Positions 1-5,185 of a stretch of DNA of 5,185 nt are shown piece by piece (within the stretch, counting starts at the first letter, position 1; every line of letters starts with the position of its first letter). A program made the translations under genes and the position numbers. Under the pieces are notes generated by a model. It saw only the letters and a program-made list of their open reading frames with translations, was not told the DNA's origin and did no database searches. Location: NCBI GenBank assembly GCA_007128995.1, contig SKWJ01000207.1, forward strand, positions 1 through 5,185, in the 5' to 3' direction. Source of the DNA: Paracoccaceae bacterium (lineage in GTDB: Bacteria; Pseudomonadota; Alphaproteobacteria; Rhodobacterales; Rhodobacteraceae).

Positions 1-941
1 ATGCGCGAGAGGTTGTGCGCAAAGGCGTCGTTTGGCAGCCGACCCGCCTGCCAGGCCTCCAGCCCCGCATCGCGCGCGACTGCCGCAGCGTATTGTGGCG
101 GGATCACGTTCCCCAGATCCACGCGGTGCTCTTCGCCAAACTCGCTGATCAGCAGTTTGTTCTCGACATCGACGCGCACAATTCTGCCATCCAGATTCCC
201 GGGAACCCATTCGATCATGTCGCCATAGAGTTCCGCCCATGCATCCTCGAACAGCCCCTGTTTCGAGAAGCCATCCTTGGCATCAAATGCAAGGACCTTC
301 GCGGTCGGGTTGGCCTGCTTCAGATAGTGCGCGATCATCGAGATCCGCTCATACGGGCCGGGCGGGCATCGATAGGGATTGCCCGGTATGGCAAGCCCCA
401 CAACCCCGCCTTCGGGCAGCGCTTCGAGCTGGCGGCGCAAGTTGGTGATCTGCGATCCGTCGCCGCCGATCCATGCATGCGGGAAAACTTCTGCGGCGGC
501 CTCTGAATAGCCCTCGATTTCACTCCAGCGCAGGTCGATACCGGGTGACAAGATCAGCTTGTCATAGTCCAGCATGGACCCGCCGGACAGGCGCAGCCGA
601 CGCCCTTGCGCGTCAACCTCGGTCGCGCGGTCATGCACGACCTCAACACCCCGCGCGCGCAAGCCGTCATAGGAATGGGTGATCTGTTCCAGGTTACGCT
701 TTCCGCCAAGGATCAGATTGCCATAGGGACAGGTTACAAAGCTGGTCTGCGGCTCTATCAATGTCACGGCAATATCGGGATAATTCATCCGCGCGAAGCG
801 CGCAGCGCTTGCACCGCCGAAACCGCCACCCACAATCACAAGACGCGCTTCAGTCTGCGCGCGCAACACGTTCGGCGCCGCGAGTGTCAGCGCCGAAGCA
901 CCGGCAAAAGTGGCAAAGCCACGGCGGGTAAGTCTTTGCAT
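1..941 (-). CDS. fccB: Flavocytochrome c sulfide dehydrogenase, FAD subunit (C-terminus cut by window edge)
   Basis: This flavoprotein oxidises sulfide (HS-) to sulfur or polysulfide in the periplasm and passes electrons to the cytochrome subunit encoded just upstream. The 313 visible residues start with a Tat signal: T5-R6-R7-G8-F9-A10, a hydrophobic stretch, then a likely cut after LRA near residue 28. An FAD-binding Rossmann motif follows (VIVGGGFGG, residues 35-43). C71 in FVTCPYGN would be about residue 43 of the mature protein, matching the cysteine that binds FAD covalently in the Allochromatium enzyme. C192 in PYRCPPGPYER matches the first redox-active cysteine; its partner should lie beyond the edge. 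Family members are about 420 residues, so roughly 100 are missing. The start is well set: GAGGAGG lies 4 bases ahead of the ATG (a slightly short gap) and overlaps the stop of the cytochrome gene. In sox clusters the same protein is called SoxF. Family assignment is firm. Confidence 0.95.
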   Translation of the reverse strand, partial: MQRLTRRGFATFAGASALTLAAPNVLRAQTEARLVIVGGGFGGASAARFARMNYPDIAVTLIEPQTSFVTCPYGNLILGGKRNLEQITHSYDGLRARGVEVVHDRATEVDAQGRRLRLSGGSMLDYDKLILSPGIDLRWSEIEGYSEAAAEVFPHAWIGGDGSQITNLRRQLEALPEGGVVGLAIPGNPYRCPPGPYERISMIAHYLKQANPTAKVLAFDAKDGFSKQGLFEDAWAELYGDMIEWVPGNLDGRIVRVDVENKLLISEFGEEHRVDLGNVIPPQYAAAVARDAGLEAWQAGRLPNDAFAHNLSR

Positions 942-951
942 CAGAACCTCC

Positions 952-1245
952 TCAACGCAGAGATGCGAAATAATCGGCAAGCGCGGCGACTTCCTCGTCG
1001 GTATAGCCGGGCGCGATGCGCGTCATGATTGTGGCAAACCTTGCGCCGGCACGGAACTCTTCCCACACCTGTATGAACGCGTCACGATCATATCCGGCAA
1101 TGTCCGGGATGGCCCCCATACCTGCACCTGACTGGCCGTGACAGCCAGCGCATGCCTGCGCAATAGGTGGCGTTTGCGGGTCTGCAACTGCCGCAACAGG
1201 CAGCATTGCAATGGCCAGAATGGCAAACCGACTGGATGGCTTCAT
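952..1245 (-). CDS. fccA: Monohaem cytochrome c subunit of flavocytochrome c sulfide dehydrogenase
   Basis: This small periplasmic cytochrome c accepts electrons from the FccB flavoprotein. The 97-residue product has a Sec signal peptide (MKPSSRF, hydrophobic core, likely cut after AVA at residue 21). It has one haem site, C32-A-G-C35-H36. The tail FATIMTRIAPGYTDEE carries M74 as the probable sixth haem ligand; a TIM-x-RIA-x-GY pattern here is typical of FccA/SoxE-like cytochromes. The Allochromatium subunit is dihaem and larger, so this is the short monohaem form. The ATG at 1245 is chosen because GGAG lies about 9 bases upstream and the signal peptide begins directly after it; an in-frame ATG at 1263 has no such site. 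The stop is 10 bases from the fccB start, with the fccB ribosome binding site overlapping it, so the two are co-translated. The name SoxE would also fit; the function rests largely on the partner. Confidence 0.85.
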   Translation of the reverse strand: MKPSSRFAILAIAMLPVAAVADPQTPPIAQACAGCHGQSGAGMGAIPDIAGYDRDAFIQVWEEFRAGARFATIMTRIAPGYTDEEVAALADYFASLR

Positions 1246-1295
1246 AAGGACACTCTCCGTCATGCGTGTTGGATCAGATGCCAATAAACGCGTCA

Positions 1296-1345
1296 TTGTT
1301 CCAAATATATATACCAGAGATAAGAAATATAGAACAGTGTTCCAG
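1296..1345 (-). promoter_or_regulatory. Probable fccAB promoter with palindromic operator candidate
   Basis: The 108 bases between the transporter stop and fccA are visibly AT-rich, unlike everything around them. On the minus strand an extended -10 (TGGTATATA, the TATATA at 1313-1308) sits at a sensible distance from fccA. No good -35 exists: at 17-base spacing there is only TGTTCT. That position is overlapped by a perfect inverted repeat, GAACA-n-TGTTC (1332-1342). A second TGTTCC copy lies at 1297-1302, next to the -10. An operator covering a weak -35 is the layout expected of a regulated promoter, for example by a sulfide-sensing ArsR-type repressor. The regulator is a guess; I cannot match a known operator. 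Confidence 0.5.
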
Positions 1346-1353
1346 TATGACTA

Positions 1354-2538
1354 TTATTTTTTCATTCCAAACACCGGCCGGAGCTGTATGCCCACCCAAT
1401 TCCCCGGCAAGGCCGCCACAATCCACACCCAGCCATGCAAACTGCCCGAAGCAACCCCCGAGAAGAAAGCCGAAATATTGCAGCCAAACGCCATGCGCGC
1501 GCCGTAGCCAAGCATCAGCCCGCCAAGCACGGCTGCGATCAACGGGCCGAACCCAATCCGCAGCGAGGGCGCAAAACGGCCTGCAAGGGAAGCCGCCAGA
1601 AATGCACCTGCAATCAGACCGATATTCATAAGATGCGTGCCATCCTGCACAAGCGGTCGGTGCAGCAAATCAATTCGGGTCGGGTCTTCCCAATACGGCC
1701 AGAACACCGGGTCTGCGAGGCCCGACATCTCTGCCAGCCGGGCACCCCAAGTCGCGAAAGCCTGTGTGATGCCCCATGGTCGCCCTGCCACAACCAGCGT
1801 CGCCGCATTGAGCAGCGCAAGCGCAAGCGCCGCCCATGCCAACGCCCACGGACCCGTCAACAAAGCCATGCCACGGCGACGGAACAGTGGCTCTACCTTG
1901 CCTGTCAGACGCTTTTCACGTCTTGAAAGCGCCAGCATGATCAGGGCAAACACCGCGACATTCAGCCCAAGCGCTGGCCAGATGCCAAGACTGTCTGGAA
2001 GAGATATCGGTGGCAAGGCAGGTAGCGCCGCCCATCTTTCGGCATCCCATGCGCCAAGCGGCATGCCCACGACGAAGAAGATCAGGGTCACCATCTGGCG
2101 CAGATCGCCGCCACCTGCGCCATAAAGCGTCCCAGAGGCACATCCACCGCCGAGTTGCATTCCGATCCCGAACAGGAATGCCCCCAGCACCAATTCCAGC
2201 CCGGCCGGAAACACGAAGCCACGCACAGGCTGACCGAAAATCTGACCGGCCTCAAGGATCGGGAAAAACAGCACAACAGCGACGCCCAGCATCAGCATCT
2301 GCGCCCTGACGGCGCCACTGCGACCGGTCAGGAATGCCGTGCGATAGGCGCCTGTAAAGCCAAAGGCCGCATGATAAAGCGCAAAGCCCAGCCCGCCGCC
2401 GATCAACCAAAGCAGGGCCAACCGGCCCGATGCATTTGCCATAACATAAGCAGCCCCGCCCAGCAGCACAGCGCAGATCATGATCATCAGCAACAGTTGT
2501 GGTCTGCCTGCTTCATACGGGTTTTCAGTGCTGATCAC
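1354..2538 (-). CDS. YeeE/YedE-family sulfur-compound transporter
   Basis: This is an integral inner-membrane protein of 394 residues with many hydrophobic segments. It belongs to the YeeE/YedE family, whose characterised member TsuA takes up thiosulfate. The family marks occur twice, as expected from an internal duplication: first half HAAFGFTGAYR (56-66) and GGGCASGTLYGAG (130-142, C133); second half YGARMAFGCNISAFFSG (345-361, C353). The paired cysteines are the residues thought to handle the sulfur substrate in this family. The GTG at 2538 is preferred: AGGAAAGGA ends 6 bases before it, and the protein then begins ISTENPYEAG. The reading frame stays open to a TTG at 2580, but that codon lies inside the likely promoter. 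It sits 108 bases ahead of fccA on the same strand, suggesting a role in handling substrate or product of sulfide oxidation. Thiosulfate, sulfide-derived sulfur and persulfide are all possible substrates. It is longer than typical TsuA, so substrate identity should not be transferred. Confidence 0.9.
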   Translation of the reverse strand: MISTENPYEAGRPQLLLMIMICAVLLGGAAYVMANASGRLALLWLIGGGLGFALYHAAFGFTGAYRTAFLTGRSGAVRAQMLMLGVAVVLFFPILEAGQIFGQPVRGFVFPAGLELVLGAFLFGIGMQLGGGCASGTLYGAGGGDLRQMVTLIFFVVGMPLGAWDAERWAALPALPPISLPDSLGIWPALGLNVAVFALIMLALSRREKRLTGKVEPLFRRRGMALLTGPWALAWAALALALLNAATLVVAGRPWGITQAFATWGARLAEMSGLADPVFWPYWEDPTRIDLLHRPLVQDGTHLMNIGLIAGAFLAASLAGRFAPSLRIGFGPLIAAVLGGLMLGYGARMAFGCNISAFFSGVASGSLHGWVWIVAALPGNWVGIQLRPVFGMKK

Positions 2539-2553
2539 GCGCAGTCCTTTCCT

Positions 2554-2596
2554 GTCAGCCCCGTTCAAAGTGAAAGACAAGCATTGTCCTTGTCAA
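2554..2596 (-). promoter_or_regulatory. Probable promoter of the YeeE/YedE gene with inverted repeat
   Basis: The minus strand carries a consensus -35 TTGACA (2596-2591). The -10 about 17 bases on is poor, as is common in alphaproteobacteria. Between them, and overlapping the -35, is a perfect inverted repeat GACAAG-N7-CTTGTC (2594-2576). Transcription would begin near 2560, giving a leader of about 20 bases with the AGGAAAGGA ribosome binding site before the GTG at 2538. This favours the GTG start and suggests a regulator site. Promoter function is inferred from sequence only. Confidence 0.5.
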
Positions 2597-2689
2597 CCAA
2601 CCAGCCCGCGCCCCAGCCCTGCCCACAGGTCCACGCGGCCAGACATGCAGTGAAAGCGACCATCCCCGCTTGGCCGCAGCGCCGATCTG

Positions 2690-3055
2690 TCAGCGCCGCG
2701 CCAGTCGATACCCGGCACATACACCGGTCATCCACAGAAACAGAGATATGCCAGCATAACCCAAGGCCAATGACACGCGCTCTTGCGCGAGGGACAGCAC
2801 TTCAAGCGAAAACAGCGAGAAGGTGGTGAAGCCCCCACAGAAACCGGTCATCAGGAAAGCTTGGCGGGTTGGCGAACATATTTGTGCAGCGAAATATCCG
2901 ATCAGGGCAGACCCCAGTGTATTGGCCAGCAGCGTGGCCAGATAGGTGTGATCGGGGATCAGGTTCAGGGCCGCAACACTCAGACTGACGCGCGCACCTG
3001 TTCCAAAAGCACCGCCAAGGCCGACAGCTATCAAGGGTGAGAAAAACCTCGGCAT
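2690..3055 (-). CDS. crcB: CrcB/Fluc fluoride channel, second of a tandem pair
   Basis: Fluc channels are small dual-topology membrane proteins that let toxic fluoride leave the cytoplasm. They work as dimers with two pores. This 121-residue product has the family layout of four membrane segments: GLGGAFGTGAR in segment 1 (R22), ANTLGSALIG in segment 2 (N45, the conserved pore asparagine), and GFCGGFTTFSLFSLEV in segment 3 (71-86). Both pore phenylalanines, F79 and F82, are present, but the usual TTFSTF reads TTFSLF, with Leu for Thr. The ATG lies one base after the stop of the upstream crcB gene. No Shine-Dalgarno sequence is evident, so translation is probably coupled to that gene. The protein likely pairs with its neighbour as a heterodimer, as known for tandem crcB genes in some bacteria, though homodimers cannot be excluded. 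Family assignment is firm. Confidence 0.93.
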   Translation of the reverse strand: MPRFFSPLIAVGLGGAFGTGARVSLSVAALNLIPDHTYLATLLANTLGSALIGYFAAQICSPTRQAFLMTGFCGGFTTFSLFSLEVLSLAQERVSLALGYAGISLFLWMTGVCAGYRLARR

Positions 3056-3056
3056 G

Positions 3057-3455
3057 CTACGCGAGCTGCGATGCTGCGATCATGCCTGCGAAGGCCGCGA
3101 TTGGACAGGTGATCAAGGACGTTAACGCCAGCTGAACAGCAATACGATGATCCCCGTCATGCCAGTATCGCATGACCTGCAGCGCGAATGTTGACACAGT
3201 CGTGAAGCCACCAAGAAACCCGAGCCCGAAAAACAAGAAGACAAGATCAGCAATCGGCCCGCCCTGAGCTGCGCCAAGACCGACCGTTGCGGCGAAAACA
3301 GCACCAATCAAAAAGCTGCCCGACAGATTGACACTGAGAATTGCGCCGGCAGCAGACATATACCCGGCAAGCGCCCCTGAAAGACTGGCCCGCGCCACAC
3401 TGCCAAGCCCGCCCCCGATGCAAAGCGCAAAAAATTGTCCCAAGGTCATCTCCAT
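3057..3455 (-). CDS. crcB: CrcB/Fluc fluoride channel, first of a tandem pair
   Basis: This is a second fluoride-channel subunit, 132 residues from the chosen ATG, with four predicted membrane segments. Family motifs: IGGGLGSVAR (R22), SVNLSGSFLIG (N43), and GLGFLGGFTTVSTFALQV (77-94). In segment 3 the consensus TTFSTF reads TTVSTF, so the first of the two pore phenylalanines is Val (V87) while F90 remains. The Glu usually following is Gln (Q93). The neighbouring copy keeps both Phe and the Glu, so the pair deviate at different sites. The start is uncertain: ATG at 3455 and ATG at 3449 both fit the family's short N-terminus, and neither has a good ribosome binding site. An in-frame ATG at 3521 would add 22 residues and has GAGG only 3 bases away. 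No fluoride riboswitch fold is recognisable upstream. It is divergent from the kinase-like gene at 3549. Confidence 0.9.
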   Translation of the reverse strand: MEMTLGQFFALCIGGGLGSVARASLSGALAGYMSAAGAILSVNLSGSFLIGAVFAATVGLGAAQGGPIADLVFLFFGLGFLGGFTTVSTFALQVMRYWHDGDHRIAVQLALTSLITCPIAAFAGMIAASQLA

Positions 3456-3514
3456 GCCGGATGTATAAGAAAGAAATCTCACGCGCGCATCCGAAAACAG
3501 GCCGTGGGGCATAA

Positions 3515-3548
3515 TTGACATGGACCTCAGATTGCGTAAGACCGCGCC
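3515..3548 (+). promoter_or_regulatory. Candidate promoter of the kinase-like gene, possibly giving a leaderless mRNA
   Basis: A consensus -35 TTGACA lies at 3515-3520. The best -10 at 16-base spacing is TAAGAC (3537-3542), matching TATAAT at only three positions. Transcription from it would begin near 3549, which is the A of the start codon. The absence of any Shine-Dalgarno sequence before this ATG fits a leaderless mRNA. This is a weak call because the -10 is poor. Confidence 0.3.
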
Positions 3549-4301
3549 ATGACAAACCCAGAGCATGCCCCCTCCTCAGAAGCGCTGCTTGCGGCCGCGC
3601 AGACATTGCCAAAACAGCGACTCTCGCAGATGACGCATGGTGATCGGGTCTATTTCGTGAAGATGGCGGAAGAACACCGAGGCATGCGATGGCGCTTGCA
3701 AAAAGGCGATCCTCAGGCGGCATTCAGGCGCGAAAAGGCATTGTTGCGGGCCTTCGCGGCACGTGGCGCATCTGTCCCGACGATTCTGGCGGAAGATGAT
3801 CAGCGCATTGTCCTTGGCGATCACGGGCGCCCGATGCACCAGATCATTGCCGAGAATATGAACTGCAGCGATGTGTTGCGGACTGCCGGAGCAGCCCTGA
3901 CCGAACTTCATGTGCTTGGGCTGGCACATGGACGCCCGTCCCTGCGGGACCTCTGCTGGGATGGCGCCACGATCACCTTTATAGATCTTGAAGCAGGCGC
4001 CACGCTGGACGCCCGCCCCAGACACAAGGCACGCGATCTTTTCCTGCTGCTTCATTCCACGATGACATGGTGCCCGCATTCGTCCGAACCCGCCGCAGAG
4101 ATAGCCCGCGCCTATCACGCACAGGGTGACATTGCAGTGCGGCAGTATCTATCACGGCTTGCACGCTGGCTTTTCTGGCTGGATTTCCTGACAGGTCCGG
4201 TGATCTGGTGGCATGCCCGGCGCGGAAAGACGCGCAGTGAATTTCTTGCCTTCCGCAGAACACGCCACCTGATCCTGAACCTGCAAAACGCTGACGTCTG
4301 A
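3549..4301 (+). CDS. Predicted kinase-fold protein (Kdo/WaaP/RIO-like), substrate unknown
   Basis: This 250-residue cytoplasmic protein has the order of elements of a small bacterial kinase-like fold. A candidate ATP lysine is K38 in VYFVKMA; a candidate helix-C Glu is E62 in RREKALLRAF. A hinge-like stretch follows near residues 86-100. A catalytic-loop-like segment LAHGRPSLRDLCWDG (125-139) and a metal-loop-like segment ITFIDLEAG (142-150) complete the core. The usual HGD/HRD is HGR here (Asp replaced by R129), with D134 five residues on, and DFG is replaced by D146-L-E. It may therefore use shifted residues or be a pseudokinase. The C-terminal half is helical, with a WLFWLDFLTGPVIWW stretch (207-221) that could contact membrane, fitting a lipopolysaccharide or lipid-linked substrate. 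No signal peptide is seen. The ATG has no ribosome binding site; the next Met (residue 28) has none either. Kinase-fold membership is moderately sure; function is not known. Confidence 0.6.
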   Translation: MTNPEHAPSSEALLAAAQTLPKQRLSQMTHGDRVYFVKMAEEHRGMRWRLQKGDPQAAFRREKALLRAFAARGASVPTILAEDDQRIVLGDHGRPMHQIIAENMNCSDVLRTAGAALTELHVLGLAHGRPSLRDLCWDGATITFIDLEAGATLDARPRHKARDLFLLLHSTMTWCPHSSEPAAEIARAYHAQGDIAVRQYLSRLARWLFWLDFLTGPVIWWHARRGKTRSEFLAFRRTRHLILNLQNADV

Positions 4302-4422
4302 CCTGCGCAAGCATGCGCGAGACGCCACCGTCAAGTATCAGCCCAAGGGTGACTTGCGCGACGCCATTGACGTGATCAACCGCGTTCCGGTGATCAAACC
4401 TTTGTGCTGTCGCGCCGGGTGA
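4279..4422 (+). pseudogene. Possible short gene remnant
   Basis: After the kinase-like gene, the frame starting at 4306 reads about 30 codons with third positions rich in G and C and balanced residues (ARDATVKYQPKG, then DLRDAIDVINRVPVIK). This resembles the coding style of the surrounding genes more than random intergenic DNA. It has no start codon with a ribosome binding site and stops at TGA 4420-4422. Near 4396-4400 the coding look seems to pass to the frame two bases on (FVLSRRVIAWPRH), as if a frameshift had occurred. I do not recognise the protein. It may be the tail of a decayed gene or a chance open stretch. A small hairpin GCGCA-AGCA-TGCGC (4305-4318) lies at its start. Confidence 0.3.
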
Positions 4423-4488
4423 TTGCGTGGCCGCGCCACATCGCAGAGTCTGCGTGCTGGTTATCGCATCGGCGCGAATACAATGCCT

Positions 4489-4550
4489 TTGACAGTGTTG
4501 AACACTCTAGGCTTTCGCGCTTGCACTTGGGCCATGCCCGGACTTATGGT
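4489..4550 (+). promoter_or_regulatory. Upstream region of 3-hydroxybutyryl-CoA dehydrogenase gene with 13-bp palindrome
   Basis: A consensus TTGACA (4489-4494) is overlapped at its last base by a perfect palindrome, AGTGTT-G-AACACT (4494-4506), but no fair -10 follows it. A second possible promoter is TTGCAC (4521-4526) with TATGGT (4545-4550) at 18-base spacing, which would start transcription near 4557. In either case the palindrome is placed for a dimeric regulator to control the gene. Which promoter is used is not decided by the sequence. Confidence 0.4.
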
Positions 4551-4580
4551 CGGCGCGACAGCAGACAGGAGAGCGCAGCA

Positions 4581-5185
4581 ATGGACATCAAGACGGTCGG
4601 TGTGGTCGGCGCGGGCCAGATGGGCAATGGAATCGCCCATGTGTTTGCACTTGCAGGCTACGATGTGCTGCTGAACGACATCTCACAAGACGCACTTGCG
4701 CGCGCGGTCGCGTTGATAGACCGAAATATCGAGCGGCAGGTCAGCAAGGGCAAGACAACGCAGGCCGAAAAGGATGCGGCCATGGCCCGTATCCGCACCA
4801 CGACCCAGCTCTCGGACCTTGGCCCGTCGGATCTGGTCATCGAAGCAGCCACAGAACGCGAAACGGTCAAGCAGGCAATATTCGAGGACCTGCTGCCGCA
4901 TATTCAACCGCATACGATCCTGACCTCGAATACCTCCTCGATCTCGATCACGCGTCTGGCGTCGCGGACGGATCGACCAGAGCGGTTCATGGGGTTCCAT
5001 TTCATGAACCCGGTTCCGGTGATGCAGCTGGTCGAGCTGATCCGCGGGATTGCCACCGACGAGGCGACCTACAAGACACTGCACGCTGTGGTTGAAAAGC
5101 TGGGCAAGACTGCTGCCAGCGCCGAAGACTTCCCGGCCTTCATTGTGAACCGCATTCTGATGCCTATGATCAACGAGGCGGTCTA
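4581..5185 (+). CDS. hbdA: 3-hydroxybutyryl-CoA dehydrogenase (C-terminus cut by window edge)
   Basis: This cytoplasmic enzyme interconverts acetoacetyl-CoA and (S)-3-hydroxybutyryl-CoA with NAD(P)H. It serves butanoyl-CoA and fatty-acid metabolism and, in these bacteria, routes linked to acetate assimilation and polyhydroxybutyrate. The 201 visible residues hold the NAD-binding motif VGVVGAGQMGNGIA (6-19, GxGxxG at G10/G12/G15). The active-site segment SNTSSISI contains S119. The catalytic dyad is H140 (GFHFMNPVPVMQLVEL) and E152. N190 in FIVNRIL sits 50 residues after the His, the same spacing as in the human enzyme. Family members are about 290 residues, so roughly 90 are missing. The ATG is set by AGGAGAG at 4567-4573, 7 bases upstream. 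The frame is open back to 4371 but has no better start. Identification is firm; the gene name follows common use for this group (paaH and hbd are equivalents). Confidence 0.96.
   Translation, partial: MDIKTVGVVGAGQMGNGIAHVFALAGYDVLLNDISQDALARAVALIDRNIERQVSKGKTTQAEKDAAMARIRTTTQLSDLGPSDLVIEAATERETVKQAIFEDLLPHIQPHTILTSNTSSISITRLASRTDRPERFMGFHFMNPVPVMQLVELIRGIATDEATYKTLHAVVEKLGKTAASAEDFPAFIVNRILMPMINEAV

Noticed and set aside
15..506. A 163-codon plus-strand open frame at the window start
   Set aside because: It is antisense to the sulfide dehydrogenase flavoprotein, whose Tat signal, FAD motif and key cysteines are intact on the minus strand.
1257..1263. An upstream ATG (1263) as the start of the cytochrome gene
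   Set aside because: It would place the GGAG ribosome binding site inside the coding region and put extra acidic and polar residues before an otherwise normal signal peptide.
1435..1926. Long plus-strand open frames opposite the YeeE/YedE gene (also 2155-2829)
   Set aside because: They are antisense to clear membrane-protein genes and are rich in Arg, Gln, His and Ser, as expected from reverse-complemented GC-rich codons.
2635..2677. Inverted repeat GCGGCCA...TGGCCGC downstream of the second crcB gene
   Set aside because: The 7-bp arms are 29 bases apart with no T-run on the minus strand. In GC-rich DNA this could easily be chance.
3576..4118. A 180-codon minus-strand open frame opposite the kinase-like gene
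   Set aside because: The sense protein has ordered kinase-like motifs; the antisense product is Cys- and Arg-rich and lacks a ribosome binding site.
4305..4318. Hairpin GCGCA-AGCA-TGCGC after the kinase-like gene as a terminator
   Set aside because: The stem is only 5 bp and no T-run follows, so an intrinsic terminator is not supported.
4507..4526. A sigma-54-like element (AGGC...CTTGCA) upstream of hbdA
   Set aside because: The GG and GC dinucleotides are 13 bases apart by start position instead of the required 12, and the flanking consensus is poor.
4423..4674. An 83-codon open frame from TTG overlapping the start of hbdA
   Set aside because: It has no ribosome binding site, overlaps the well-supported dehydrogenase start in another frame, and has an Arg-, Ala- and Trp-rich composition typical of an antisense or out-of-frame shadow.

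Overview
The window looks like chromosomal DNA of a GC-rich alphaproteobacterium, most likely of the Rhodobacterales (purple non-sulfur/Roseobacter type). This rests on codon use, gene content (flavocytochrome c sulfide dehydrogenase beside a YeeE/YedE sulfur transporter, and a 3-hydroxybutyryl-CoA dehydrogenase) and weak promoter -10 boxes. It is inferred from gene style, not from a database match.

Minus strand, positions 3455 down to 1, read 5'->3': two tandem CrcB/Fluc fluoride-channel genes separated by one base (3455-3057 and 3055-2690); a YeeE/YedE-family sulfur-compound transporter (2538-1354, GTG start); a monohaem cytochrome c subunit (1245-952); and the FAD subunit of flavocytochrome c sulfide dehydrogenase (941 to the window edge, C-terminus missing). 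The last two form a tight fccA-fccB pair. With the transporter they make a small sulfur module: reduced sulfur may be moved by the membrane protein, and sulfide is oxidised in the periplasm with electrons passed to the c-type haem. An AT-rich gap ahead of fccA and a TTGACA with an inverted repeat ahead of the transporter suggest separate promoters.

Plus strand, positions 3549 to the end: a divergently transcribed kinase-fold protein of unclear substrate with no visible ribosome binding site (3549-4301); a 279-base gap holding what looks like a short gene remnant and a perfect 13-bp palindrome; and the first 201 codons of 3-hydroxybutyryl-CoA dehydrogenase (4581 to the edge), an enzyme of butanoyl/polyhydroxybutyrate metabolism.

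No RNA genes, CRISPR arrays, insertion sequences or recognisable riboswitches were seen. I see no clearly new system. The points most worth a second look are the tandem CrcB pair with complementary motif deviations, the kinase-like protein with altered catalytic motifs and a possibly leaderless mRNA, and three small palindromes in promoter regions.
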